Part shown: positions 34,629-42,467 of the stretch, piece after piece
Numbering within the stretch: the first letter of the stretch is position 1
Layout: each line of letters opens with the position of its first letter
Assembly (NCBI RefSeq): GCF_013375155.1
Contig: NZ_JABXOF010000002.1
Location: 248,001-312,000 of the forward strand
Direction of reading: 5' to 3'
Source: Serratia ureilytica
GTDB taxonomy: Bacteria > Pseudomonadota > Gammaproteobacteria > Enterobacterales > Enterobacteriaceae
DNA length: 64,000 nt
Program-made: the position numbers and the translations under genes
Notes under the pieces: generated by a model
The model's database searches: none
What the model saw: the letters and a program-made list of their open reading frames with translations, nothing else
What the model was told of the DNA's origin: nothing

Positions 34629-34800
34629 ATTTGCATTATGCCGGGCAAATTATGGTGCAGTGATAAATAATAATCGGTTGGGTTCGGCTAACGGGTTATA
34701 TCCGAAATTATCAGAATAAAACCATTCGCAGCATAAAAAAATATTCGCAATACTCAAAATCACTTTATTCGAGCGCAAATATTTAACCGGGATTTACTCC
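34629..34800. promoter_or_regulatory. Divergent late promoter region (terminase / scaffold)
   Basis: This 172-base AT-rich gap separates the leftward and rightward late operons and is the expected place of Ogr-activated promoters. A dyad TTCGG-N14-CCGAA (34683-34687 and 34702-34706) is a candidate activator site. Several weak -10 boxes occur on both strands (for example AATACT near 34749). I do not see a clear TGT-N12-ACA Ogr site. Confidence 0.5.
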
Positions 34801-35688
34801 ATGAGCGGCAAATCATCGCAATTAATGACTGACTGGATTTGCATTGCAACCGAAGGCGAAACCGTCGACGGTCGCGAGATCCCAGCGTCATGGCTAACCG
34901 AAATGGCCGAAACCTATGATACGGCATTATATACCGCATTGATCTGGCCTGAGCATGAACGCTACTGGGGGAATTCCGGCGAAGTGCTGGAGCTGAAAGC
35001 GGAAGCCACCGACGCCGGGCTGACAAAACTGTATGCCCGCCTGTGTCCTACCGATGACCTGATTTACTCGAACCGCCGCAATCAATTGCTGTTTGCCTCA
35101 ATCGAGCCGGTCGAGAACTTCCGCAATTCTGGCAAAACCTACCTGAAAGGGCTGGGCGTGACGAACACCCCGGCCAGTATTGGCACTGACCGCATGCGGT
35201 TCGCTGCTGAACAAAACAACGCAATCTACGGTGCTCCGGTGCCGTTTGTAATCGATATGGTCACAAAACGGCCGGGAGATAAAGATATGTCTGACGAAAA
35301 GAAACCGCTTTGGCAAAGTATTTTTGGTGCAAAACCACAAGAGCCGGCAACCCCTCCGCCTGCTTCGCAGCAAGAAAATAAAGAATTCACCGAAGCGATG
35401 AAAGGCATGGCACAAGCCGTGGTGGATCTGGAACAAAAATATAATGCTCTGAGCGGTGACAAAGAAAAGATCGCCCAATTGGAAAAGACCGTCGGCGATA
35501 TCAAAGAGCAAATCACCGAAATCACTCAGCTGTTTAATACCGAAAAGGCCAAAGAGCAGGTTAAAGAATTGTTTACTGCCCTGCCTGATCTGCTGCCGAA
35601 ATTTAAAAAGCTGGATGAGACCTTCAGCAAATTGCCAGACCCGAACCCAGGCGAGAAAGAGAAAACCACCGCCTCAATGATTTGCTAA
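34801..35688 (+). CDS. Capsid scaffolding protein/protease (P2 gpO)
   Basis: The 295-residue protein has the N-terminal serine protease domain of gpO (WICIATEGETVDGREIP; LIWPEHERYWGNSGEVLEL; LLFASIEPVENFRNSGK) and a C-terminal helical scaffold with coiled-coil text (KEKIAQLEKTVGDIKEQI). It directs capsid assembly and cleaves itself and the capsid protein. It opens the rightward late operon. Confidence 0.94.
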   Translation: MSGKSSQLMTDWICIATEGETVDGREIPASWLTEMAETYDTALYTALIWPEHERYWGNSGEVLELKAEATDAGLTKLYARLCPTDDLIYSNRRNQLLFASIEPVENFRNSGKTYLKGLGVTNTPASIGTDRMRFAAEQNNAIYGAPVPFVIDMVTKRPGDKDMSDEKKPLWQSIFGAKPQEPATPPPASQQENKEFTEAMKGMAQAVVDLEQKYNALSGDKEKIAQLEKTVGDIKEQITEITQLFNTEKAKEQVKELFTALPDLLPKFKKLDETFSKLPDPNPGEKEKTTASMIC

Positions 35689-35746
35689 TCGCTTATCGCA
35701 TCAACTCATAAAGCTGCCGACGGCGGCGGGAAGAAGGAAATAGATT

Positions 35747-36799
35747 ATGTCGCAACAAGTCTCCGTGTTGAGCGATAGCGCCCGCAAGGCGATGGACGCT
35801 TATTTCAGCACGCTGTTTAAAAACCTTGGTCAACCGGAAAACTCCGACCGCACCAAGTATTACGCGGTCACGCCGCCGATGGAAACCGCCATCCGCAAAA
35901 CGCTTCAGGAGTCGCTCGACTTCCTGCAGTTCATCACCATGAAAGACGTGGATCAGATGAGCGGCCAGGTGGTTGATGTGGGCGCGTCGCGTCTGCATAC
36001 CGGCCGCTCCGCAACCGGGCGATTCCATCGCAACATTGGCGTAAGCGGCAACGTTTACACCCTGGCGAAAACCGACTCAGCGGTCGATCTGGACTGGGAA
36101 ACCCTGTCGAACTGGGCCAACAGCGGCGACGTCAACGAGTTCATGACCCTGGTGAACGCGTTCACCATGCAGGCGTTTGCCCTCGACATCCTGCGTATTG
36201 GCTTCAACGGCATCAGCGTGGCCGCAACCACCGATCCGGATGCTAACCCACTGGGCCAGGACGTTAACAAAGGCTGGCACCAGCTTGCCAAAGAGTTCAA
36301 CGGCGGTTCTCAGATCATCACTGACCCGGTCACCATCGGGCCGAGCGGCGATTACAAATCGCTGGACGCCGCCGCGGCCGACATCATCAACACCAAGATC
36401 CCGCAGGAATTCCGTAATGACCCACGCCTTACGATCATGGTTGGTGCTGACCTGGTGGCTGCTGAGCAATTCCGCCTGTATGGCAAGGCCGACAAGCCGA
36501 CGGAGAAAATCGCCGCGCAGCTGCTGGCCGATTCTGTCGCCGGCCGCCGCTCTGCCATCCCGCCGTTTATGCCTGGCAAGCGCCTAGCGGTCACCATCCC
36601 GGCCAATTTGCAGGTGCTGACCCAACGCAACACCCGTCAGCGCAAGGTTGAGTTTGTGGAAGACCGCGCACAGTACGAAAACAAATACCTGCGCAACGAA
36701 GGTTACGCGCTGGGCTATCGCGAGTTGTACGGCGCGATCGATGAATCAGCCGTCACCATCGTGGGCGAAGAAGCCGTCACGCCGCCGGCTGGGGGCTAA
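35747..36799 (+). CDS. Major capsid protein (P2 gpN)
   Basis: The 350-residue protein matches the P2-family capsid in place, length and text: LSDSARKAMDAYFSTLFKN, VDVGASRLHTGRSATGRFHR, and the C-terminal ENKYLRNEGYALGYRELYGAID. The N-terminal part is normally removed by the gpO protease. The ribosome site AGAAGGAAATAGATT is clear. Confidence 0.95.
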   Translation: MSQQVSVLSDSARKAMDAYFSTLFKNLGQPENSDRTKYYAVTPPMETAIRKTLQESLDFLQFITMKDVDQMSGQVVDVGASRLHTGRSATGRFHRNIGVSGNVYTLAKTDSAVDLDWETLSNWANSGDVNEFMTLVNAFTMQAFALDILRIGFNGISVAATTDPDANPLGQDVNKGWHQLAKEFNGGSQIITDPVTIGPSGDYKSLDAAAADIINTKIPQEFRNDPRLTIMVGADLVAAEQFRLYGKADKPTEKIAAQLLADSVAGRRSAIPPFMPGKRLAVTIPANLQVLTQRNTRQRKVEFVEDRAQYENKYLRNEGYALGYRELYGAIDESAVTIVGEEAVTPPAGG

Positions 36800-36801
36800 C
36801 G

Positions 36802-37605
36802 ATGAGCATGTCGCCCGGTCTACGGCATAACGCCCGGATTGCCGCACAGCAAACGCTAAGCCAGGGGCAGGCGCTGAGCGCCAACCCTGACAGCTTGCAC
36901 ATCCAGTTGCGCGAGCTGCAGCTTGATGTCGAGCGCCTGCGCCAGCTGCCGACAATCCGCGACCGGGTAGACATGAAACGCCGCAAGCTGCTGCCTAAAT
37001 GGGCGCCGACCGTCGAGCGCTATCTGAGCAGCGGCGAGCATTACACCAACATGGTGTTTTCGTACTGCGTGATCTGGCTGTTCGACATCGGCGAATTTGA
37101 TCAGGCGCTAGACTGGGCCGACATCGCCATCGAGCAGCACCAGCCCACGCCGGACAACGTCAAACGCACTTTCTCGGCCTTTGTCGCCGACACCGTGCTG
37201 GCCTGGGCAGAAAGTGAAGCCGAAGCCGGTCACAGCGTTGAGCCGTATTTCTCGCGCACCTTTACGAACGTGCGTGAGAAATGGCGACTGCATGAAGAAA
37301 TTAACGCGAAGTGGTTCAAGTTCGCCGCCCTGCTGCTGCTGCGTGACAGCAACGGCCGGCCGCTGCCGTCAGCGGTCGAGGACGTCAACATCCTGCAGGC
37401 CGCCGAAGAACTGCTGGCGCAAGCGCATGCCTATCACGCCCCCGTGGGGGTGAAAACGTTGCGTGAAAAAATTGAGATGCGCATTCGTGCGCTGAACAAA
37501 CGACTGCCGCACGGCGGAGCGGACGCAGCGGAGGGTGACGCCGATTTGGCTAATCACGCCGTGGATGCTGGCCAGTCCGCTTCTTTAACAGGGGGTGCGC
37601 TGTGA
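36802..37605 (+). CDS. Small terminase/endonuclease subunit (P2 gpM)
   Basis: The 267-residue protein follows the capsid gene with a 2-base gap, as gpM does. MKRRKLLPKWAPTVERYLSSG and VFSYCVIWLFDIGEFDQALDWAD are typical. It recognises cos and makes the packaging cut with gpP. Its C-terminal tail overlaps the next start. Confidence 0.93.
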   Translation: MSMSPGLRHNARIAAQQTLSQGQALSANPDSLHIQLRELQLDVERLRQLPTIRDRVDMKRRKLLPKWAPTVERYLSSGEHYTNMVFSYCVIWLFDIGEFDQALDWADIAIEQHQPTPDNVKRTFSAFVADTVLAWAESEAEAGHSVEPYFSRTFTNVREKWRLHEEINAKWFKFAALLLLRDSNGRPLPSAVEDVNILQAAEELLAQAHAYHAPVGVKTLREKIEMRIRALNKRLPHGGADAAEGDADLANHAVDAGQSASLTGGAL

Positions 37606-38093
37606 GTTCTCTCAGCTTCAGCGGTAAGAGCCTGGACTATCAGGACGAAACCATCACGCAGGAGCCGGGCAGTTTCTGGCCGGATCTGAACCTGGGCGAG
37701 TTCCAGCTGCAGCGGAAAGTGCCGCCGCAGCTGCAGGGGGATACCGCTATTCAAGCGCTTCTCACTGCGATCGGCGACATCAACCGCCGCCTGAGCAATT
37801 TCGAGGCGACCAAACGGGCCGAAGGGTTCGCCGCCGCCAAAGATTTGCCTGGCGCCCGAGCCGGCAACGAGAACCAGACGACAGCGCAATATAAAAAAGC
37901 GGTCTATGCGCTGGCAAAGGCCGATCTGATCGGCGAAGTGACCAGCGTCAGCCGTGTAAGCAAAGCCACTGCGCCGGAGGGAACCGGCAGCGATGCCGCC
38001 GAATCCTTTACCCGTAGCGGGTTGCTGGCCGAGGCCAGCCAGGCAGTGCGCGCGATCCTGGGGCTGGGGCGCGCGACGGTTTCCTTGTCATGA
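37602..38093 (+). CDS. Head completion protein (P2 gpL)
   Basis: The 163-residue product overlaps gpM by 4 bases (GTGAG start region) and the next gene by 4 bases. QLQGDTAIQALLTAIGDINRRLSNFEA and the TAQYKKAVYALAKADLIGEV stretch fit the gpL/head-completion family. It closes the filled head at the connector. Confidence 0.88.
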   Translation: MSSLSFSGKSLDYQDETITQEPGSFWPDLNLGEFQLQRKVPPQLQGDTAIQALLTAIGDINRRLSNFEATKRAEGFAAAKDLPGARAGNENQTTAQYKKAVYALAKADLIGEVTSVSRVSKATAPEGTGSDAAESFTRSGLLAEASQAVRAILGLGRATVSLS

Positions 38094-38587
38094 GCCAGTT
38101 ATCGGAATTGACGGCGTTCATGGCCGCGCACCTGCCGCCACGGGTGCCGACCTTCGCCAGCTGGATGGACAACCAGAAGCTGACGCCAGCGCTGAAAAAC
38201 CTCGGTAAAGGCCAGCGGCGGATCGGGATAACCACCTATGACGGCGTGCTGGAGTGGGACAAGTATCCGTACCGCGAGTTAGATCCGGCCGTTCTGTTCG
38301 CCCTGGTGCTGTCCTGGCTGATGGAAGGCGCCAACGAGGCCCGCGGCGATCTGAACCTGAGCGACCCGGATGTCGACATCGAGCTGTACGACGAAGAGTC
38401 GGCCCTGGTCACGATCACCATCCCACTGGTCGATGAGATTGTCCTGTTGCCCAACAAGGACGGCGAGATCCCCCTGGACGGGCAAGCGTGGGGCGTGGTC
38501 GATGCGGTTTACGACCACGCGCAAGAGGCGGTGATTTTCGGAGCGGACGCCACCGGCGCGCCGGTGAAAGATGGCGACGATCGTTGA
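38090..38587 (+). CDS. Tail completion protein (P2 gpR-like)
   Basis: The 165-residue product begins SQLSELTAFMAAHLPP and contains YPYRELDPAVLFALVLSWLM, like gpR, which finishes the tail top for joining to the head. It lies in the same place in P2-family genomes. Start and stop overlap with neighbours. Confidence 0.75.
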   Translation: MSQLSELTAFMAAHLPPRVPTFASWMDNQKLTPALKNLGKGQRRIGITTYDGVLEWDKYPYRELDPAVLFALVLSWLMEGANEARGDLNLSDPDVDIELYDEESALVTITIPLVDEIVLLPNKDGEIPLDGQAWGVVDAVYDHAQEAVIFGADATGAPVKDGDDR

Positions 38588-39284
38588 TGGCGAGCTGAAT
38601 AGAAACCAGCTGCGCGCGCTAAAGCAGGCGCTGAAAGACAACGAGATGCCCAGAGCGAAGCGCCAGCGGCTGCTATGGCGCATCGCCAAACGCGGGATCA
38701 TCACGGCATCAAAACGCAATGCCCGCAAACAACAGGCACCTGACGGCACGCCATGGGCACCGCGCAAACGCGGGCGGCGCAAGATGTTGCGCCAGCTGCC
38801 GAAGCTGCTGAAGGTGCGGGAAATGCCGGAGATCGAAGCGGTGCGCATCTACCTGCAGGGCGGCAATTATCGCAGTGGTTCGAAGCGTATGCCGGCAGGG
38901 ACGATCGGCGCCATTCACCACGAAGGCGCGCAGATAACCGCCAGGGCGATCAGCTACCAGGGCCAGCCGAGCCAGGAAGGCAAACCGGCAACCCGGCGGC
39001 AGGCCAAGCGCCTGCGCGACCTGGGTTACAAGGTGTGGTGGAACGGGAAGTACGTCAAGCCGGCAGTGAGTTACATCACCGCAGAGCTGTCGATGAAAAA
39101 AGCCGGCTTTCTGATTAAGAAACTGGCGCGCAAACCGAGCAAGCAAACGTGGACGATTGACCTACCCGCCCGCGCCTTCCTCGGCGTAAGTGACGATGAA
39201 TTTAACGTGATCCTGGCCCGCCAGCTGCAAGGCATCGGGTTCGGCTGGGAAGTCAAAGCACAGGATATCAAGGGGAAACTATGA
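38571..39284 (+). CDS. Virion morphogenesis protein (P2 gpS-like)
   Basis: The 237-residue basic protein overlaps the gpR-like gene by 17 bases. LNRNQLRALKQALKDNEMPRAKRQRLLWRIAK near the N-terminus and the later PDGTPWAPRKRGRRK-like text fit the phage virion morphogenesis family (gpS). It is longer than P2 gpS, as seen in HP1-like phages. It acts in tail completion. Confidence 0.8.
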   Translation: MATIVDGELNRNQLRALKQALKDNEMPRAKRQRLLWRIAKRGIITASKRNARKQQAPDGTPWAPRKRGRRKMLRQLPKLLKVREMPEIEAVRIYLQGGNYRSGSKRMPAGTIGAIHHEGAQITARAISYQGQPSQEGKPATRRQAKRLRDLGYKVWWNGKYVKPAVSYITAELSMKKAGFLIKKLARKPSKQTWTIDLPARAFLGVSDDEFNVILARQLQGIGFGWEVKAQDIKGKL

Positions 39285-40408
39285 CCTGGCCGAGTGTAGA
39301 TATTAACCAGCTGAACCAGTACCAGGGCACGCCGACCGAAATCGAGCGGGTTGTCCTGTTCGTCGGCATCGGCGCCACCAATGCCGGCACGCTGCAACCG
39401 CTGAACAGCAACACCAATCTGGACACCGTGCTGGGCGCCGCCGACAGCGTGCTGAAAAGCAACATTGCGGCCGCCCGCCGGAACGCCGGCAATAACTGGT
39501 TTGCCTATGTCGCCATTCTGGCCGCAGATGCAAAAACCGCCGACTGGGTGGCCGCCGTCAAAAGCGCCCAGCAAACCGCCTCAGTGGAGGGGTTTGTCCT
39601 GTGCATGGACATTGCCGACAAGGCGGACATCAACGCGGCGATCACCCTGCGCGCCGATCTCATTGCGAAAAACAGTCGCTGGCTGTGGGCGATTTTGTCC
39701 GTGGGCGGCCCCGACGAGGCTAAGTCTGAGACGTGGGCGCAATACGGCGCCCGCCTGGCAACCCTGCAAAAAGACATCGCCGGCCCCAGCGTGCAACTGG
39801 TGCCGCGCCTGTGGGGGAATGAGCCGGGCGTCCTGGCCGGCCGCCTGTGCAACCGTTCGGTAACCATCGCAGACAGCCCGGCCCGCGTTCGCACGGGCGC
39901 GCTTATCGATCTGGGGCGCGACGAGTTGCCAACAGACGGCGCCGACGTACCGCTGGATCTGTCTGTGCTGCAGGCGCTGAACGCCAACCGCTACAGCGTG
40001 CCAATGTGGTATGTCGACTACGCGGGCCTGTACTGGTCGGACGGCCGCACGCTTGAAGTTGACGGCGGTGATTACTCGGTGATCGAGTACCTGCGCACGG
40101 TAGATAAAGCGGCGCGCCGGGTTCGCCTACTGGCTATCCCGAAAATCGCCGATCGGTCGCTGAACTCGTCGGACAGCAGCATCGCCGCACATGAAACCTA
40201 TTTCAGCAAGCCGATGCGAGAAATGGCGATTTCATCCCAGATTAACGGGGTGACGTTCCCCGGTGAGGTGAAACCGCCAAAAGACGGCGACGTAACGATC
40301 ACCTGGCTGAACAGCACCAAGGTGCAAATTTTCATGACCGCGCGGCCGTATGCCAGCCCGAAAGAAATTTCGATCGGCATCCTGCTCGACACCAGCCTGA
40401 CGGAGTAA
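39281..40408 (+). CDS. Tail sheath protein, DUF2586 (HP1/K139 type)
   Basis: The 375-residue protein starts MTWPSVDINQLNQYQGTPTE and has ERVVLFVGIGATNAGTL, as in DUF2586 sheath proteins of HP1 and K139. It forms the contractile outer tube. That it is DUF2586 rather than P2 FI type places the tail module with the HP1 branch. It overlaps the gpS-like stop by 4 bases. Confidence 0.9.
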   Translation: MTWPSVDINQLNQYQGTPTEIERVVLFVGIGATNAGTLQPLNSNTNLDTVLGAADSVLKSNIAAARRNAGNNWFAYVAILAADAKTADWVAAVKSAQQTASVEGFVLCMDIADKADINAAITLRADLIAKNSRWLWAILSVGGPDEAKSETWAQYGARLATLQKDIAGPSVQLVPRLWGNEPGVLAGRLCNRSVTIADSPARVRTGALIDLGRDELPTDGADVPLDLSVLQALNANRYSVPMWYVDYAGLYWSDGRTLEVDGGDYSVIEYLRTVDKAARRVRLLAIPKIADRSLNSSDSSIAAHETYFSKPMREMAISSQINGVTFPGEVKPPKDGDVTITWLNSTKVQIFMTARPYASPKEISIGILLDTSLTE

Positions 40409-40414
40409 CGACCC

Positions 40415-40870
40415 ATGAGTAAACGTATTTCAGGCATGAGCTTTGATTTCGATATGGAAGGCGCCGCCATCCATGCCGAAAGCATCTCACTGAATATCAC
40501 CGACAACACCGCCGTAACCAAAACCCGCGGCGTGCCGGACGGTTACACCGACGGCGATGTCGAGGCGGACGGCGAGATCGAGCTGGACAGCAAAAACCTG
40601 ATCGTTGCCCAGAACGCCGCACGCAGTGCCGGCAGCTGGCGCGGCATTCCGCCGAAAGATTTCCTGTTCTACGCCAAGGCCGGCGACGAGGAAATGAAGG
40701 TCGAGGCGTTCGGCTGCAAGATCATGATCTCCGATCTGCTGAACATCGACCCGACCAGCGCGGACAAAAGTAAGCACAAAATCAAGTACATCGTCACGTC
40801 GCCGAACTTTGTGCACATCAACGGCATTCCGTATCTGTCCGCGGACGATACGCGCGATCTGTTGGGCTAA
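40415..40870 (+). CDS. Tail tube protein, DUF2597
   Basis: The 151-residue product (MSKRISGMSFDFDMEGAAIH...) matches DUF2597 tube proteins, with SITDNTAVTKTRGVPDGYTDGDV-type text. It forms the inner tail tube inside the DUF2586 sheath and directly follows it. Confidence 0.9.
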   Translation: MSKRISGMSFDFDMEGAAIHAESISLNITDNTAVTKTRGVPDGYTDGDVEADGEIELDSKNLIVAQNAARSAGSWRGIPPKDFLFYAKAGDEEMKVEAFGCKIMISDLLNIDPTSADKSKHKIKYIVTSPNFVHINGIPYLSADDTRDLLG

Positions 40871-40879
40871 GGGGACGGC

Positions 40880-41179
40880 ATGCAAGACCACGAAAAGAAA
40901 ATCCTGACCCTGGCCGCCATCGGCGCCGTTATCGCACTGGGGCAGGTGTTGAACAGCAAAGACCCGATCACCCCGCGGCTGATGATTGGCCGCATCATCC
41001 TGGGATCTGCTGTCTCGATGGTGGCCGGCGTCGCGTTGGTGCAGTTCCCTGACCTGTCTCCGGTGGCTATCAATGGCATCGGGTGCGCCCTGGGGATTGC
41101 CGGTTATCAATTCGTTGAACGCTGGCTACGCCGCCGCGGCAACAAGTGGGTACAAGGGGAAAACAATGACGTTAAGTGA
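40880..41179 (+). CDS. Putative phage holin
   Basis: The 99-residue product has three hydrophobic stretches (about residues 8-22, 35-55 and 62-80) and a basic C-terminus (RWLRRRGNKW), and lies directly before the endolysin, so it is the likely holin. It would form the membrane lesion that times lysis. It overlaps the endolysin start by 14 bases. Confidence 0.8.
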   Translation: MQDHEKKILTLAAIGAVIALGQVLNSKDPITPRLMIGRIILGSAVSMVAGVALVQFPDLSPVAINGIGCALGIAGYQFVERWLRRRGNKWVQGENNDVK

Positions 41180-41507
41180 AAAGCAGCAGTTGTTTACCAA
41201 ACTGATCGCCCAGCTGATTTTATGGGCCGATGAGAAAGGCTATCGCCTGACGTTCGGTGAAGCGTACCGCACGCCGGAACAAGCCGCGCTCAACGCCAAA
41301 AAAGGCAGCGGTATCCGCAACAGCCTGCACACCAAGCGCCTGGCCGTCGACCTGAATCTGTTCATCAACGGCCAGTACCAGACCAACAGCGCGGCATACC
41401 TGCCCCTGGGGGAATACTGGGAGAGCATCGGCGGCAGTTGGGGCGGGCGTTTCCGCGACCGGCCGGACGGCAATCACTTCAGCCTTGAGCATGAAGGCGT
41501 GCGCTGA
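41166..41507 (+). CDS. Endolysin, M15 (VanY-like) peptidase
   Basis: The 113-residue protein has zinc peptidase marks: H55 and D62 (SLHTKRLAVDLNLF) and a final HFSLEHEG with E108 and H109. These fit L-alanoyl-D-glutamate or D-Ala-D-Ala peptidases that cut peptidoglycan cross-links. There is no signal sequence, so it needs the holin. ATG 41166 follows AAGGGGAAAACA. Confidence 0.88.
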   Translation: MTLSEKQQLFTKLIAQLILWADEKGYRLTFGEAYRTPEQAALNAKKGSGIRNSLHTKRLAVDLNLFINGQYQTNSAAYLPLGEYWESIGGSWGGRFRDRPDGNHFSLEHEGVR

Positions 41508-41896
41508 TGAGCCAGGCGAAGCCGTTCATTCTGCTGGCGCTGCTGGCCGCCGTATTTTGGGCGGGCTGGTTCACTGCCGGGCTGTACAGCGACAGCCAGC
41601 AGCTGATCATTGAGCGAGCCGCCACCGCCGGCGCCGAAAAATCGCGCCGGTATACCGAACAGATAGCGGGCGAGTCGGCCAGGCTGCTGGAAAGCAAATT
41701 AGCGGAGCTAAGCGCAAATGAAACGCACACCGAACGGGTCATTCGCACCGAAGTGGTTAAGCCGGTTTTCAGCAACGTGTGTGCTACTGCTGAGTATGTC
41801 CGGCTGTTCAACGCCGCCACCGACCGCGCCGAGCGTACCCTATCAGGCCAATTTGTTGGCCCGCTGCCCGGAAACGCTGCCGAGGCTACGCAGTAA
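41507..41896 (+). CDS. Rz-like inner-membrane spanin
   Basis: The 129-residue product has an N-terminal membrane helix (FILLALLAAVFWAGWFTAGL), then a charged, coiled-coil-like periplasmic part (AEKSRRYTEQIAGESARLLESK), the layout of Rz. Its ATG overlaps the endolysin stop. With the Rz1-like lipoprotein encoded inside its 3' half, it would fuse inner and outer membranes at lysis. Confidence 0.82.
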   Translation: MSQAKPFILLALLAAVFWAGWFTAGLYSDSQQLIIERAATAGAEKSRRYTEQIAGESARLLESKLAELSANETHTERVIRTEVVKPVFSNVCATAEYVRLFNAATDRAERTLSGQFVGPLPGNAAEATQ

Positions 41897-42023
41897 CACC
41901 GGCGAAGCGTTCGCCGCGGCGCTGGAAGAGTACCGCAAGATTTACCCACCGTGCGCGGCCAGACATAACCAGCTGGCCGCTGAAATAGAGCAGAGAGAAA
42001 AAGGATCACCCCATGAGCGATAA
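41718..42023 (+). CDS. Rz1-like outer-membrane spanin lipoprotein, overlapping Rz
   Basis: In another frame within the Rz-like gene, a 101-residue ORF has a lipoprotein signal with lipobox LSGC-like text (LLLSMSGCSTPPP), followed by a proline-rich start of the mature protein, as in Rz1. The embedded position is the classic Rz/Rz1 arrangement. It runs past the Rz stop to overlap the tail chaperone start by 11 bases. Confidence 0.82.
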   Translation: MKRTPNGSFAPKWLSRFSATCVLLLSMSGCSTPPPTAPSVPYQANLLARCPETLPRLRSNTGEAFAAALEEYRKIYPPCAARHNQLAAEIEQREKGSPHER

Positions 42024-42279
42024 AGTAAAAATCGAGATTAAGGTCAACGGTCTGGATCTGGTATTCGAGCCGAATGTCATCGCCTTCAACAAATTTATTA
42101 ACGAGATGTCGACCGACAACAAAGTCGCGCCGGCGTCCAACTTCCTGCGCCGCATCGTTCACCCTGACAGCAAAGACGCACTGGACAAGATCCTCGCCCT
42201 GCCAGGCGGCGCGGTAAAACTGGCCGGCAAGGTCAACGAGATTTACTCGCCAGAGCTGGAATTTGAAGTAAAAAACTAG
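42013..42279 (+). CDS. Tail assembly chaperone, short form (gpE-like)
   Basis: The 88-residue product (MSDKVKIEIKVNGLDLVFEP...) lies just before the tape measure gene and fits the HP1-type tail chaperone. Chaperones of this kind coat the tape measure during tail assembly and are made in a short and a frameshifted long form. The last codons, GTA AAA AAC, form a -1 slippery site just before the TAG stop. Confidence 0.85.
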   Translation: MSDKVKIEIKVNGLDLVFEPNVIAFNKFINEMSTDNKVAPASNFLRRIVHPDSKDALDKILALPGGAVKLAGKVNEIYSPELEFEVKN

Positions 42280-42467
42280 CGCGCCGCGCGCAGGCGATCG
42301 ACGACAACCAGCTGGAACAGCTGCTAACCCTGCGCCGGCGATACCTGCCGGGCGAGCCTGACGATGACGAATCGCTCGCCCGCGCACTGTGGCTAGACAA
42401 TCGATATTGGCAAAACATGGCGATCGCGGTGAATAACGGCATCGCCAAGGCGTTCAAGGGTGCGTGA
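42270..42467 (+). CDS. -1 frameshift extension of the tail chaperone (gpE' part)
   Basis: The heptamer A AAA AAC (42270-42276) is in the exact phase for -1 slippage and touches the stop TAG of the short form. After slippage, reading goes on from CTA at 42276 for 63 codons (LARRAQAIDDNQLEQLL...) to TGA at 42465-42467, giving a fused protein of about 151 residues. The extension has no start codon of its own near its beginning. P2 gene E uses the same type of shift at a different heptamer. Confidence 0.85.
   Translation, partial: KKLARRAQAIDDNQLEQLLTLRRRYLPGEPDDDESLARALWLDNRYWQNMAIAVNNGIAKAFKGA

Noticed and set aside
34683-34706. The TTCGG-N14-CCGAA dyad as a firm Ogr site
   Set aside because: The arms are short and no consensus match is seen; kept only as a candidate in the promoter region.
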